DNA of 64,000 nt from Methylorubrum thiocyanatum (GTDB lineage Bacteria; Pseudomonadota; Alphaproteobacteria; Rhizobiales; Beijerinckiaceae), in contig JACJIB010000002.1 in the NCBI GenBank assembly GCA_014138645.1, forward strand, positions 124,001 through 188,000. The letters run 5' to 3'. The position numbers were made by a program, and so were the translations under genes. Shown here piece after piece: positions 1-9,339 of this stretch. Below the pieces are notes generated by a model that had not been told where the DNA came from, did no database searches, and worked only from the letters and a program-made list of their open reading frames with translations. The first letter of the stretch is position 1. Every line of letters begins with the position of its first letter.

Positions 1-1374
1 CTGCGCGAAGCCTCGCAGGGGGCGCTCGTCCAGGCCTCCGACCTCGCCGAAACGCTGGACGCCCGCGGCCGGGCCCTGGTGGAGCGCACCGGCACCCATG
101 TCGGCGCCCTCACCGAGGCTGCCGGCACCCTCGAGGCGGTGGAAGGCCGTCTCGCCGAGAGCCTGTCGAGCCGCCAAGCCGTGGTCGAGGCGGTGCTGTC
201 CCGCCTCGAAGAGCGCAGCCAGGCGATCGAGGCCCAGACCGGGCGCTTCGGCAGCGTGATCGAGGAGACGCTGCGCGCGGCCGAGGCCCGCGCTCGCGAA
301 CTCAGCGAGAGCGTGGCTCGCGCGGCTCGCGAGGCCGGCACCGCGGTGGCGGGCGACTTCGAGCGCCTGCGCAGCGGCGCCGACGAGGAGAGCGCCCGCA
401 CGGCCGCCTCGGTGCGCAGCGCCATCGAGGCGGCCTCCGCCAAGATGATGGAGAGCTTCGCCGCCGCCTCCGGCCAGTTCGGCGACTCGGTCGCGCGGAT
501 GAACGCCATGGCCGCGGAGATCCGCCGCGAGCTCGACGCGACCCGCGCCGACCTGCAGCGCGGCGTCCTCGACCTGCCCCGCGAGACGCAGGATGCGACG
601 AGCGAAATGCGCCGCGTGGTGGCCGAGCAGATCGACGCGCTGAACGAGCTGGCGGCGCTCGTCGCCCGCTCCAACCGCTCGGTCGATGTGGCCCAGCCGC
701 GTGCCGTCGAGCAGCGCCGCACCGCCGAGGCCGGTCGCGCCGCCGCGTCCGTCTCTGTGCCCGCCTCGGCACCTGTCTCGGCGCCCGCGCCGCAGACGGC
801 GCCGTCGCCGGCCCGCAATGCGGCGCCGACGGTGGCCCGGTCTCAGCCGCAGGCCGCCGCGCCCGCTCCCGTGCGTCCGGCGAGCCCGGTCCAGGGACGG
901 CCCGGCACCCGCGACAACCGCGGCTGGCTGTCGGATCTCCTGACCCGCGCCTCGATCGACGACGACGGTGCCGAGGCGGTCCCCGCCCCGGCTGCCGCCG
1001 CGGCGCCGGAGGCGAAGGGTCCGGTGGAGCGGATCTCGCTCGACGCGATCTCGACCGACATCGCCCGGATGGTGGACCATCAGGCCTCGGTCGAGTTCTG
1101 GCAGCGCTACCGTCAGGGCGACGCGAACCTGTTCGACGGCCGCCTGTACACGGCGCAAGGGCGCCAGACCTTCGAGCAGATCCAGCGCCGCTACCGGGCG
1201 GATGCCGAGTTCCGCCGCACGGTCGATCGCTATGTCGGTGAGTTCGAGCGGCTGCTCGGCGAGGTGACGAAGAACGACCGCGACACCAAGCGCGCGGACG
1301 CCTACCTCACCTCGGAGACGGGCAAGGTCTACACCATGCTTGCGCATGCCAGCGGCCGGTTCGACGAGGCGTGA
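1..1374 (+). CDS. C-terminal part of a large coiled-coil protein (5' end outside window)
   Basis: The frame is open from base 1 to the TGA at 1372-1374, so the gene begins upstream of the window and about 457 residues are visible. The first ~215 visible residues are rich in Ala, Glu, Arg and Leu and look like a long amphipathic or coiled-coil rod (repeated A-x-E-A-R and S-V-A-R patterns). A Pro/Ala-rich linker follows at roughly residues 235-310. A compact conserved-looking C-terminal segment then contains FWQRYRQGD, LYTAQGRQTF and a DAYLTSETGKVYTMLAHASGRF region. Such proteins in Methylobacterium are usually annotated as kinesin-like or apolipoprotein-like hypothetical proteins. No enzymatic motif is seen. 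A structural or envelope role is only inference. A strong bidirectional terminator follows. Confidence 0.8.
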   Translation: MREASQGALVQASDLAETLDARGRALVERTGTHVGALTEAAGTLEAVEGRLAESLSSRQAVVEAVLSRLEERSQAIEAQTGRFGSVIEETLRAAEARARELSESVARAAREAGTAVAGDFERLRSGADEESARTAASVRSAIEAASAKMMESFAAASGQFGDSVARMNAMAAEIRRELDATRADLQRGVLDLPRETQDATSEMRRVVAEQIDALNELAALVARSNRSVDVAQPRAVEQRRTAEAGRAAASVSVPASAPVSAPAPQTAPSPARNAAPTVARSQPQAAAPAPVRPASPVQGRPGTRDNRGWLSDLLTRASIDDDGAEAVPAPAAAAAPEAKGPVERISLDAISTDIARMVDHQASVEFWQRYRQGDANLFDGRLYTAQGRQTFEQIQRRYRADAEFRRTVDRYVGEFERLLGEVTKNDRDTKRADAYLTSETGKVYTMLAHASGRFDEA

Positions 1375-1442
1375 GGCGCGGATCGTGAGGCGGGTTCGGT
1401 CTCACCGAGCCCGCCTCAGAGCGCGATAGACCCGGTCGCTCC

Positions 1443-1488
1443 ATGAAAAAGGCCCCTATCGCATGCGAGCGACGGGGGCCTTTTTCAT
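1443..1488. terminator. Bidirectional intrinsic terminator
   Basis: Perfect 14-bp inverted repeat, ATGAAAAAGGCCCC (1443-1456) against GGGGCCTTTTTCAT (1475-1488). The A-run on one side and the T-run on the other let it work in both directions. It sits after the coiled-coil gene and can also stop transcription arriving on the minus strand from the XRE-cupin gene. Confidence 0.85.
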
Positions 1489-1700
1489 GCGGGGTCGCGG
1501 TTCGCGAAAACCGTCTCATACGGTTTCCGCTTGATCGCCTCGGTGCCGCTTTCCGTCATCCCGGGGCCGCGCAGCGGAACCCGGGATCCACCCGTGATGC
1601 GACACCGAATTGTGGCGTCGCGGCCCGTCATGAATTCCGGGCTCGCTTAGCATCGCCCCGGAAGGACGGGGTCGAACCGAACCGATCACCGGAAACGGTA
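1489..1700. other. Intergenic remainder with no recognised gene
   Basis: Together with the terminator this makes a gap of about 326 bp (1375-1700) between the coiled-coil gene and the XRE-cupin gene. Apart from the terminator I see no ORF with convincing composition, no RNA gene and no repeat here. Confidence 0.5.
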
Positions 1701-2330
1701 TCACTCCATCACGGCGGCCTTCATGATCACCACCATCGTCGCCCGGCCCGGCTCGTCGCCGAAGCAGCGGATGCTGTGGGGGCGGTCGCAGCGGTAGCGC
1801 AGGGTCTCGCCGGCATTGGCCCGCTGCACCTCGCCGGCCACTTCGACCTCGAAGCTGCCCTCCAGCACCGACAGCGACTCGACCGAGCCGCGTTGGTGCG
1901 CGTCGGATTCGAGCACGCCGCCGGGATCGGCGGTGACGTCGTACCATTGCAGCCACTCGACGGTCTTGATCCAGCCGATGATGGCCAGCCGCACCTTGCC
2001 GTCGTCGGAGACGAGACGCGGCGTGTCGGCCCGGGAGAAGCGCTCGATGAACGGCTCCTCGTCGGAGGTGGCGAGCACCCGCTCGATCGACACGTCGAGC
2101 GCCTGGCTGAGGCGCCAGATCGTGGCCAGCGTCGGGTTGGTCTCGTTGCGCTCGATCTGGCTGATGATCGACTTCGCCACGCCCGATTGCTCGGCGAGTT
2201 CGGAAAGCGAGAGGTTGTAGGCCTTGCGCAGACGCTGGATCGTCTTGCCGAGCTGGCCCGAGAGCACCTGGGCGCCGCTGGCGAGATCCTTCGGCCGTCC
2301 GCGTTCGAGGCTTGCCGCTATGTCCTGCAT
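1701..2330 (-). CDS. XRE-family transcriptional regulator with C-terminal cupin domain
   Basis: About 209 residues. The N-terminal half has a Cro/C1-type helix-turn-helix (LGKTIQRLRKAYNLSLSEL, then SGVAKSIISQIERNE, roughly residues 30-85). The C-terminal half is a cupin fold (around residues 125-205) with VLEGSFEVEVAG, NAGETLRYRCDRPHSIRCFG and ATMVVIMKAAV segments. This architecture is typical of small-molecule-sensing repressors that control amino-acid, polyamine or transport genes; the effector cannot be told from sequence. The start is ATG at 2330; a GTG directly in front (2333) is an alternative, and neither has a strong Shine-Dalgarno. The gene stands alone, 190 bp downstream of thiD on the same strand. 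Confidence 0.85.
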   Translation of the reverse strand: MQDIAASLERGRPKDLASGAQVLSGQLGKTIQRLRKAYNLSLSELAEQSGVAKSIISQIERNETNPTLATIWRLSQALDVSIERVLATSDEEPFIERFSRADTPRLVSDDGKVRLAIIGWIKTVEWLQWYDVTADPGGVLESDAHQRGSVESLSVLEGSFEVEVAGEVQRANAGETLRYRCDRPHSIRCFGDEPGRATMVVIMKAAVME

Positions 2331-2521
2331 CACGTCGGTCCGCTGAACGTGCCCGCCGGGGCATTCGCGCGCCGAAAGCCCCCCTCACGGGCGGATCGGA
2401 TCACGACGTCGTGGGCGGGGCACCGGAAGGCGTTCCGTTATCCGAACGAGCGTTTGGTCTGTCAAACGCAAAACGACGGCGAAGGCCGGGTTTTGCCCTG
2501 GCAGGTCTCCTTCGCGCGGGT

Positions 2522-3328
2522 CTACTGCCAGAGGGCGAAGAAGTGGTGGAGCGGGCCGTGGCCGTGGCCGATCGGCACGGAATCCGCGGCGCGGATCGCC
2601 GCCGTCACGTAGGTCTTGGCGCCGCCCACCGCCTCGGCGAGGCCCTGGCCGCGGGCGAGTCCGGCCGCCACCGCCGCCGAGAGGGTGCAGCCGGTGCCGT
2701 GGCTGTTGCGGGTCTCGATCCGCGGGGCCGCGAACCGGCGCAGCGTCCCGTCGACGCTGATGAGGTGATCGACGCTCTCGCGGCCTTCGCCATGACCGCC
2801 CTTGATCAGCACCGCCCGTGCGCCCCGCTCCAGCAGCCGCCTGGCTTGGCCCACGGCCTCGTTCTCGTGCCCGGCTTGGGCCTCGCCCAGCAGCGCCGCC
2901 GCCTCCGGCAGGTTGGGGGTGATGACGGTGGCGAGCGGCATCAGCTCGCCGCGCAGGGTCTCGACGGCTTCCTGCGAGATCAGCCGGTCGCCGCTGGTGG
3001 CGACCATGACGGGATCGAGCACCACCGGGATGCCGGCGGCGTGCCGCCGCAGCCCCTCGGCCACCGCCCGGATGGTCTCGGGCCGCGAGAGCATGCCGAT
3101 CTTCACCGCGCCCACGGCGAGATCGGAAAATACCGAGTCGATCTGCGCCGCGACGAAGTCGGCCGGCACGTCGTGGATTGCCTGCACCCCGCGGGTGTTC
3201 TGCGCCGTGAGCGCCGTGACGACGCTGGCCCCGTAGACGCGCAGGGCCGCGAAGGTCTTGAGATCGGCCTGGATGCCGGCGCCCCCGCTCGAATCCGAGC
3301 CGGCGATGGTCAGGGCGATGGCAGTCAT
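2522..3328 (-). CDS. thiD: Hydroxymethylpyrimidine/phosphomethylpyrimidine kinase
   Basis: 268 residues, the usual length for ThiD, which phosphorylates hydroxymethylpyrimidine and then its monophosphate in thiamine biosynthesis. Ribokinase-fold signatures are clear: an N-terminal [22 protein letters not shown] substrate loop, a [14 protein letters not shown] segment in the middle, [10 protein letters not shown], and the C-terminal anion-hole/catalytic [18 protein letters not shown] Shine-Dalgarno GGGAG lies 7 nt upstream of ATG 3328. thiE lies upstream on the same strand with a 216-bp gap, so the two may share transcription. No TPP-riboswitch consensus could be found in the gap or upstream of thiE. 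Confidence 0.95.
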   Translation of the reverse strand: MTAIALTIAGSDSSGGAGIQADLKTFAALRVYGASVVTALTAQNTRGVQAIHDVPADFVAAQIDSVFSDLAVGAVKIGMLSRPETIRAVAEGLRRHAAGIPVVLDPVMVATSGDRLISQEAVETLRGELMPLATVITPNLPEAAALLGEAQAGHENEAVGQARRLLERGARAVLIKGGHGEGRESVDHLISVDGTLRRFAAPRIETRNSHGTGCTLSAAVAAGLARGQGLAEAVGGAKTYVTAAIRAADSVPIGHGHGPLHHFFALWQ

Positions 3329-3544
3329 GGGCGTCTCCCGGCGTCTGTTCTTATGGCGTCGGCCTCTTGTAGAGCCGTATCCGGCCGGATTGCATCAGGC
3401 CGGCCTCTCCAGGTCTTTGTCCAGATCTTCGTTCCGACGCGCATTCCCGCGGCGGACCGGCGATCCTTTCGCCGGGCGGCGCTAGGTTTCTGTTTTTGCA
3501 TCATCTTATTCCGAAAGCCGCAAACCACCTTTCGGGATGATGCT

Positions 3545-4273
3545 CTAGCGGGTTCCCGCGCCCCCGCGCTGGGCCAAAGCCTCGTCGACCCGCGCGCGCA
3601 GATCCCGCGCCTTGGCCTCGGTCGCGCCGCCCTTGAACAGGGCGCCGATCAGCGCCACGCCGTCGGCGCCGGCCCGGATGACGGAGGCCGCGTTGCTGGC
3701 GTCGATCCCGGCGATCGCCCCCAGCGGCAGGGCCTGGCCGCGGGCGAGGCGGCCGCGGAACACGATCCGCTGCAGCCCGTCGAGGCCGACCGGCGGGTCC
3801 GGATTGTCCTTGCTGGTGGTGGCGAACACGCCGCCGATGCAGGCGTAGTCGATGGGAAGGCGGTAGAGTTCGTCGGCCTGGGCGCCGGTCTTCACGGTGA
3901 GCCCGATGATGGCGCGGGGGCCGAGCAGGCGGCGCGCCTCCTCGGGGTGCAGGTCGGACTGGCCGAGATGCACGCCCTCGACGCCGGCGGCCAGCGCGAG
4001 GTCGATCCGGTCGTTGACGAGGAGCGGCGCCCGGCCGCCCACCGCCGCGTGGATCGCGCGGATCCGCGCGAGCGCCGCCCGGGCATTCGTCAAATCCTTG
4101 TCGCGGTACTGGAGCAGGGTGGTCCCGCCCGCCACCGCCTCCGCCGCCAGGGCGGCGAGCGCCGCCCCGTCGCCGCCGAGCACGCCGACATCGAGGATGC
4201 CGTAGAGACGCAGATCGACCGCGATCCCCGCCGATGACGGCCGCGACAAACCGAGCCCCGTTCCGATGCTCAT
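3545..4273 (-). CDS. thiE: Thiamine-phosphate synthase
   Basis: 242 residues from the ATG at 4273, which has GGAGG 6-7 nt upstream; the frame stays open further 5' but that part is not ThiE-like. The TIM-barrel family motifs are present in order: GGTTLLQYRDKDL (pyrophosphate/Mg site), PLLVNDRIDLALAAGVEGVHLGQSD, IIGLTVKT, YACIGGVFATTSKDN, GAIAGIDASN and GADGVALIGALF. ThiE couples hydroxymethylpyrimidine diphosphate to thiazole phosphate to give thiamine phosphate. It lies upstream of thiD on the same strand, so the pair supplies the last steps of thiamine synthesis. The N-terminal ~18 residues are a non-conserved extension. Confidence 0.93.
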   Translation of the reverse strand: MSIGTGLGLSRPSSAGIAVDLRLYGILDVGVLGGDGAALAALAAEAVAGGTTLLQYRDKDLTNARAALARIRAIHAAVGGRAPLLVNDRIDLALAAGVEGVHLGQSDLHPEEARRLLGPRAIIGLTVKTGAQADELYRLPIDYACIGGVFATTSKDNPDPPVGLDGLQRIVFRGRLARGQALPLGAIAGIDASNAASVIRAGADGVALIGALFKGGATEAKARDLRARVDEALAQRGGAGTR

Positions 4274-4466
4274 GCCTGTCCTCCGTCCCGTCCGGCCGCC
4301 ATGGTGGCCCCTTCGCTGATCCATCCGGTCTAGCAGGATCGGCCTGCCGCGGCGACCGTGACCGCAAGCGCCGGCGGAAACTCTGCGAATGACTCCTGCG
4401 GATGAGGCCGGACGTTCCGTTGACGGTGCCGGGGCCGATCCGGCAAGAGCGGTGAAGGGGCGGGGA

Positions 4467-5519
4467 ATGCCCGGGGACGAGGGACGCAAGGCCGACGAAC
4501 GCATGAGCACGGCCCAACCGGGTGTGATTGCCGCCGCGGCGGACAAGGGGGCGCGCACGGACAGCGCCGCCTCCAATGCCTCCTCCGTGGGGCTCGTGGC
4601 CGTGATCGTCGCGGCGACGGACGGTGAGCCGCGCGCGCTGACCGTGCAGGTCGAGGGCCAAGCCAAGGGCCGCGAGAGCGCCCTGCCCGCCGGGCCGCTG
4701 GTGCCCGAGCACGCCACCCTGGAGCGCGGCCTCCGGGCCTGGGTCGAGCAGCAGACCCACCAGCGCCTCGGCTATGTCGAGCAGCTCTACACCTTCGGCG
4801 ACCGCGACCGCGAGGACGGGCAGCACGGCGTGCACCTGCTCTCGGTGGCCTATCTCGCCCTGGTGCGCGAGCTGCGCCCGGCGGGTCTCGCCGAGGCCGC
4901 GTGGCGCAACTGGTACCGCTACCTGCCCTGGGAGGATTTTCGCGAGGGCCGTCCCCCGGCGCTGGCCGAGATCGAGCCGCGCCTGATGGCCTGGGTCGCC
5001 GCCGCCGCCGATCCGAAGCTGCGGCGCCTGCGCGAGGACCGGGTCGGCCTCAGCTTCGGCATCGGCGGCGCCTGGAACGAGGAGCGCGTGCTGGAGCGCT
5101 ACGAGCTGTTGTTCGAGGCCGGCTTGATCCCCGAGGCCAACGGGCAGACCGGCGCGGCCGTGCCCGACGACGTGGCGATCACCGGGCAGCCGATGGCCCA
5201 CGACCACCGCCGGGTGCTCGCCACCGCGATCGGTCGCCTGCGCGGCAAGATCAAGTATCGCCCGGTGGTGTTCGAGCTGATGCCGCCCGCCTTCACCCTG
5301 CTCCAGCTCCAGCGCACCGTCGAGGCGCTCTCGGGCACGCGGCTGCACAAGCAGAATTTCCGCCGCCTCGTGGCGCAGCAGGGGCTCGTGGAGGAGACCG
5401 AGGCGCTCACCAGCGGCAATGCCGGGCGCCCGGCGCGGCTGGTGCGCTTCCGCCGGGAGGTTCTTCTGGAGCGCCCCGCGCCCGGCGTGCGCCTCACCCC
5501 GTCACGGCGGACGGTGTAG
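4467..5519 (+). CDS. NrtR-like regulator (degenerate NUDIX domain plus winged helix)
   Basis: About 350 residues from the ATG at 4467, chosen because GAAGGGG precedes it by ~7 nt; in-frame ATGs at 4389 and 4503 are alternatives. The N-terminal half (SVGLVAVIVAATDGEPRALTVQ to about the LRPAGL region) is a NUDIX fold whose catalytic box is degenerate: the region following AGPLVPEHATLERGLRAW lacks the REUxEE glutamates, as expected for a non-hydrolytic ADP-ribose-sensing domain. The C-terminal portion has the NrtR-type winged helix (KIKYRPVVFELMPPAFTL, LHKQNFRRLVAQQGLVEET). NrtR proteins repress NAD-metabolism genes. No NAD gene is adjacent here, so the regulon is unknown. It is divergent from thiE. 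Confidence 0.8.
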   Translation: MPGDEGRKADERMSTAQPGVIAAAADKGARTDSAASNASSVGLVAVIVAATDGEPRALTVQVEGQAKGRESALPAGPLVPEHATLERGLRAWVEQQTHQRLGYVEQLYTFGDRDREDGQHGVHLLSVAYLALVRELRPAGLAEAAWRNWYRYLPWEDFREGRPPALAEIEPRLMAWVAAAADPKLRRLREDRVGLSFGIGGAWNEERVLERYELLFEAGLIPEANGQTGAAVPDDVAITGQPMAHDHRRVLATAIGRLRGKIKYRPVVFELMPPAFTLLQLQRTVEALSGTRLHKQNFRRLVAQQGLVEETEALTSGNAGRPARLVRFRREVLLERPAPGVRLTPSRRTV

Positions 5520-5527
5520 GCGCCGTC

Positions 5528-5809
5528 TCACCCCTGGAAGACGCGGCCGAACTGTTCGGGGCAGCCGGCGACGAGGGTGGGGGCGAGGGGCAGATCGGCG
5601 CGGGTGCAGAGGCTGAAGCCGTAATAGGGGGTCAGCAGGTCGGGTTCGGGAACGCGCACCCAGAGGCGGACCTTCGGCCAGTCCTCGTCCACGCTGACGA
5701 GGAGCATCTCCTGCGCCCGATCGAAGGCCGCAGCCTGCTCGCGAAACAGCAGCGCGACCGAGCGAATATCCGCAGCAACGACCTGCTTTTGTGCCCAAAC
5801 CATCGGCAA
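5528..5809 (-). CDS. Hypothetical protein, 93 residues
   Basis: I do not recognise the family. The frame has balanced composition (VALLFREQAAAFDRAQEMLLVSVDEDWPKVRLWVRVP and LTPYYGFSLCTRADLPLAPTLV), unlike the Arg/Ala-rich shadow frames around it. A very good Shine-Dalgarno, AAGGAGGG, lies 4-5 nt before a TTG codon at 5809 and 11 nt before an in-frame ATG at 5803, so a TTG start is likely. It converges with the NrtR-like gene with only 8 bp between the stop codons. No signal peptide or membrane segment is seen. Function unknown. Confidence 0.55.
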   Translation of the reverse strand: MPMVWAQKQVVAADIRSVALLFREQAAAFDRAQEMLLVSVDEDWPKVRLWVRVPEPDLLTPYYGFSLCTRADLPLAPTLVAGCPEQFGRVFQG

Positions 5810-6012
5810 AACGCCCTCCTTGTGGGCATTTGCCGGCTCGATCGCGGCGACTCAATCGGTCCTGGCGCAGGGCAGTTGCCACAGCGGACCACGGATTAAG
5901 GTCTCACGCGGATCGTTCGACACGCCTTCCGATGAGGCCGGCGTGCCTGCAGCGGGCGTCCGGATCGCGGGCTCGGCGCTGCCGAGCCCGCGTCATCCGA
6001 GCGGATCCGGCC

Positions 6013-6546
6013 TTAGGCCTGCGTTTCCTTCTTGCGGCGCGGGGCCCGGCGCTTCTTCTCCGGAGCGGGCTCCGGCTCGGCCGCCACCGGCTCGGGGGCC
6101 GCCTCGACTTCGGGCTCCGGATCGGCGCGGCGGCGCTGCTGGCCCAGGCCGAGGGCACGCGCCAGTTCGGAACGCTGCTCGGAATAGCTCGCCGACGTCA
6201 TGGGGTAGTCGTTGGGAAGGCCCCACTTCGCGCGATACTGCTCGGGCGAGAGACCGCGCAGGGTGAGGTGGCGGCGCAGCGTCTTGTAGGGCTTGCCGTC
6301 CTCGAAGCTGATCAGGAAGTCGTGACTGATCGACTTGCGGATCTCCTGCGGCGTCGCCTTGGGCGGGCCGGTCTCGGCGGAGGGGCGGCCGCTCAGGCTG
6401 ACCGTACGGATCGCTTCGTGCACTTCACCGAGAAGTTTCGGCAGCTCGGCGCTCTGAACGTGATTGTTGCTGACATAGGCAGAAACAACGTCGGCCGTGA
6501 GGGTAACGAGGCGGGCTGTTTCCGCGTCTTGTTCACTGGTGTCCAT
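6013..6546 (-). CDS. MucR/Ros-family transcriptional regulator lacking most zinc ligands
   Basis: 177 residues. The N-terminal region (about 10-50, VTLTADVVSAYVSNNHVQSAELPKLL) is the MucR oligomerisation segment. The DNA-binding region at about 70-112 contains FEDGKPYKTLRRHLTLRG and LSPEQYRAKWGLP, diagnostic of Ros/MucR proteins, which bind AT-rich sites and act as global regulators of surface polysaccharide, motility and cell-cycle genes. By eye, the positions of the two Ros finger cysteines are Ser80 and Asp83, His93 is kept, and the second histidine position is lost with a one-residue deletion. A canonical zinc finger is therefore not possible. The C-terminal 40 residues are a low-complexity Pro/Glu/Ala stretch followed by a Lys/Arg-rich tail. 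The gene is followed upstream by an unusually AT-rich leader. Confidence 0.9.
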   Translation of the reverse strand: MDTSEQDAETARLVTLTADVVSAYVSNNHVQSAELPKLLGEVHEAIRTVSLSGRPSAETGPPKATPQEIRKSISHDFLISFEDGKPYKTLRRHLTLRGLSPEQYRAKWGLPNDYPMTSASYSEQRSELARALGLGQQRRRADPEPEVEAAPEPVAAEPEPAPEKKRRAPRRKKETQA

Positions 6547-7386
6547 GGCGCAATCTTCTGTGAGTGGGGATTAGCTGCAATACGGTAAGCTCAGGGCCTT
6601 CGAGGAGCAAGACATCGTTCGCGAAATCGGATGCGCGCAGGTCGAAGAAAATGGAACCTGACGTGTGTTTGTGTGCAGCTCGAAAGGAAAAAACGTCAAT
6701 GTGAAGCTGTGCGGGATAATGATTACGCCCAACTTCCGGGTATCTTCGATCAGCCGGTTGAAATATTGCAAATGTTAAGTTGCATGCTGACGCTGCGCGG
6801 AAAGCCATGCGATTTCAACGGTTTGAAAATTTGATCGACCGCCCGGTTCATCCCTCCGCACGGAGCGTGACGTCGCCGGTTCGAACCTTGCGGGCATGGC
6901 AGTCCGATACGCCTCTCGGTTGCGACACCCTGTCGCGGGATTACGTATTTTCTGTGGATTTCCGAATTTGAAATTAGTGGGCGCGGATGTGCCGACGCAA
7001 CGCGCCCGGTTCTGCCGGTTGTCGGGCGAGACGCATCTTCACCTCCGCCGCCTCATGATGCGGAAGGGCGCGGAAACAACAGGGCGGTCCGCTGGAAGCA
7101 CTCCGCGCCGGGCCGAGGATGAAGGCTTCGAGCCGGTGGAACGGCGCTTCGAATTCTGTGCCGCAAGAGCGGCGCGCCGAAGGACTTGAATCCTTGCCGG
7201 CTGTCGGCAGGCCGGTCTTGCAAGGCTTTGGCGGCTTGTCTGGGAATACGAGGGCAATGCTGCCAAAGCCGCCATCGCGGGCCGCTTCGTCGAGGTTTCG
7301 TCGCGATGTCGTTGCGCCGCGACGGGTCCGGCACCGCGCCGGTCGCGCGGTGCCGGTCCATTGTCGGGCCGGGTTGGGCCGGCGGA
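6547..7386. other. Long intergenic region, AT-rich near the mucR-like gene
   Basis: About 840 bp without a convincing gene. The 6580-6840 part is clearly richer in A and T than the rest of the window and contains several TA steps. MucR proteins bind such DNA and often control their own promoter, so autoregulation here is plausible but only inferred. Short frames on both strands (for example 6571-6771 and 6631-6834) lack a ribosome-binding site or recognisable motifs. The 7000-7386 part has normal GC. No tRNA or small RNA was recognised. Confidence 0.5.
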
Positions 7387-8331
7387 TCAGTCGAGCCCGA
7401 GCATCAGCCCGAGATTCTGCACCGCCGCACCCGAGGCGCCCTTGCCGAGATTGTCGAGGCGACCGACCAGCACCGCCTGGCCATGGCTGTCGGAGCCGAA
7501 GACCCGCAATTCGAGCCGGTCGGTGTCGTTGAGGGCTTCCGGTTCGAGGCGCTCGCGATGGGCGCCTTCCTCGGCGCCGCGCACGACCTTCACCAGCGGC
7601 GTGTCCGCGTACCAGTCGGCCAGCGCATCCTCGAGCTCGCCCGCGCCCGGGCGGCCGGGCAGGGCGCCGAGATGCAGCGGGATGCTGACCAGCATGCCCT
7701 GGCGGAAGTTGCCGACGGACGGAATGAAGATCGGCCGACGGGTCAGCCGGCTATAGGCCTCGATCTCCGGCAGGTGCTTGTGGCCGAAGCCGAGCCCGTA
7801 GAGCTGGAACGGCGCCCCATCCCCGCGCTCGTAGGCCTCGATCATGCTGCGGCCGCCGCCGCTATAGCCGCTCACCGCGTTGATGCTGATGGGATGGTCC
7901 GATGGAATCAGGCCCCGCTCCACCAGCGGACGCAACAGAGCGATCGCCCCGGTCGGGTAGCAGCCGGGATTGGCGACCCGGCGGGCGCCGCGGATGGCGT
8001 CGGCCTGATCCGGCGCCATCTCGGCGAAGCCGTAGACCCAACCCGGGGCGATGCGGTGGGCGGTGCTGGCGTCGAGCAGCTTCGGGCCGCCCTCTCGCAG
8101 GCTGTCGGCGAGGGCGGCGGTCTCGCGGGAGGCGTCGTCGGGCAGGCAGAGCACGACGAGATCGACCTCTTCGAGGATCGCGCGCTTCGCACCCGCATCC
8201 TTGCGGCGCTCGTGCGGGATGCTGACGAGGCGCACCCTGCCCTCCCGCTCCAGGCGCTCGCGGATGCCGAGGCCGGTGGTGCCGGCCTCGCCATCGATGA
8301 ACACCCTGGGGGGGCTGACGCCGTCGGACAT
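7387..8331 (-). CDS. argC: N-acetyl-gamma-glutamyl-phosphate reductase (short, type 2)
   Basis: 314 residues from ATG 8331. The length and the N-terminal [18 protein letters not shown] nucleotide-binding loop are those of the short ArgC class. The catalytic cysteine is Cys124 in [12 protein letters not shown]. The catalytic-histidine region is seen in [13 protein letters not shown], and [11 protein letters not shown] lies between them. The enzyme reduces N-acetylglutamyl phosphate to the semialdehyde with NADPH, the third step of arginine synthesis. A GAGG lies about 10 nt upstream of the start. No other arg gene is adjacent. The frame remains open for about 66 codons further upstream, but that extension has no family resemblance. 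Confidence 0.95.
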   Translation of the reverse strand: MSDGVSPPRVFIDGEAGTTGLGIRERLEREGRVRLVSIPHERRKDAGAKRAILEEVDLVVLCLPDDASRETAALADSLREGGPKLLDASTAHRIAPGWVYGFAEMAPDQADAIRGARRVANPGCYPTGAIALLRPLVERGLIPSDHPISINAVSGYSGGGRSMIEAYERGDGAPFQLYGLGFGHKHLPEIEAYSRLTRRPIFIPSVGNFRQGMLVSIPLHLGALPGRPGAGELEDALADWYADTPLVKVVRGAEEGAHRERLEPEALNDTDRLELRVFGSDSHGQAVLVGRLDNLGKGASGAAVQNLGLMLGLD

Positions 8332-8577
8332 CGCAACAATCCTCGCTCGGCCCGGATCCGGGCCGCTGTGACAAAGGGAGCTCCCGGCCGCGTCGGGCAC
8401 TTCCTGAAAATTACGCTTCGGTGGCGCGGAGGTGGAAGCTTCCTCCGTCCCTGTCAACGCCCCGTTGCGCCCGCATCCGGCCCGCCACGTCATCCTCCGG
8501 TGGACCGGCGCGGCGCGGCCGGAACCCACGATGACGCCCTCTGTTGACAGCCGAATGTCGCTCAGGAGGCGAAAACG

Positions 8578-9117
8578 ATGTCAGGAACCGCGAAGAAGAC
8601 CGATCCGAAGCTCTGGGACAAGGTCAAGAAGGAGGTCACGCAATCCTCCAAGGGCGGCAAGCCCGGCCAGTGGTCGGCCCGCAAGGCGCAGATGGCCACC
8701 AGCGAATACAAAAAGGAGGGCGGCGGTTACGCCGGCAAGAAGACCGGCGACAACCACCTCAAGCAATGGACCGAGGAGGAGTGGGGTACGAAGTCGGGCA
8801 AGGAAAGCGGCAAGACCGGTGAGCGCTACCTTCCCAAGAAGGCGCGCGAGAAGCTGTCCGACTCCGAATACGCGCGCTCGACCGCCAAGAAGCGCGCCGA
8901 TTCCGCCAAGGGCAAGCAGCATTCCAAGCAGCCCGCGGACGTGGCGAAGAAATCGGCCTCCGCCCGCGACACCGGGGCCAAGTCCGGCAAGACCTCGAAC
9001 AAGGGCGGCCATGGCGGCGCAACCAAGGCGGAGCTGATGCAGCGCGCCCGCAAGCAGGACATTCCCGGCCGCTCGAAGATGACGAAGGGTGAGCTGGAGC
9101 GCGCGCTCGCGTCCTGA
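8578..9117 (+). CDS. Lysine-rich DUF5872-like protein with C-terminal SAP/Rho-N-like motif
   Basis: 179 residues. A strong Shine-Dalgarno AGGAGG lies 9 nt before ATG 8578. The first ~70 residues ([48 protein letters not shown]) match what I remember of the DUF5872 domain. The middle, about 75-145, is very rich in Lys, Ser and Ala and repetitive. The last ~35 residues ([29 protein letters not shown]) look like a helix-extended-helix SAP/Rho-N type nucleic-acid-binding motif. The high positive charge suggests binding of DNA or RNA, or a desiccation/stress protein. That is inference; the function is not established. Confidence 0.8.
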   Translation: MSGTAKKTDPKLWDKVKKEVTQSSKGGKPGQWSARKAQMATSEYKKEGGGYAGKKTGDNHLKQWTEEEWGTKSGKESGKTGERYLPKKAREKLSDSEYARSTAKKRADSAKGKQHSKQPADVAKKSASARDTGAKSGKTSNKGGHGGATKAELMQRARKQDIPGRSKMTKGELERALAS

Positions 9118-9339
9118 TCATCGCGGGGCGGAGCGGGGCGACCCGTTCCGCCCTCCTCAAAAGCGCGCCGCTGTGCTTGTTTCCCGCACCGGCACGGTCG
9201 GGTCGGCGACCGTCCTAGTGTCGGTCCCTCAAGCCTCATACCAGAGCCGGTGGATCCCTTCGGGATCGCGGATCGGGTCTTCGCTCAAGCGCCGCGCGCG
9301 TGCTGAGACGGCGTCCGCTTCGAGCAGGCGAACACGAGA

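Noticed and set aside
2334-4400. TPP riboswitch in front of thiD or thiE
   Set aside because: The conserved CUGAGA and the pyrophosphate-helix sequences of THI elements could not be found in the 3329-3544 gap or upstream of 4273.
7170-7215. tRNA-like T arm (AAGGACTTGAATCCTT)
   Set aside because: The stem is a simple palindrome with a 6-nt loop, and no acceptor, D or anticodon arms can be drawn around it.
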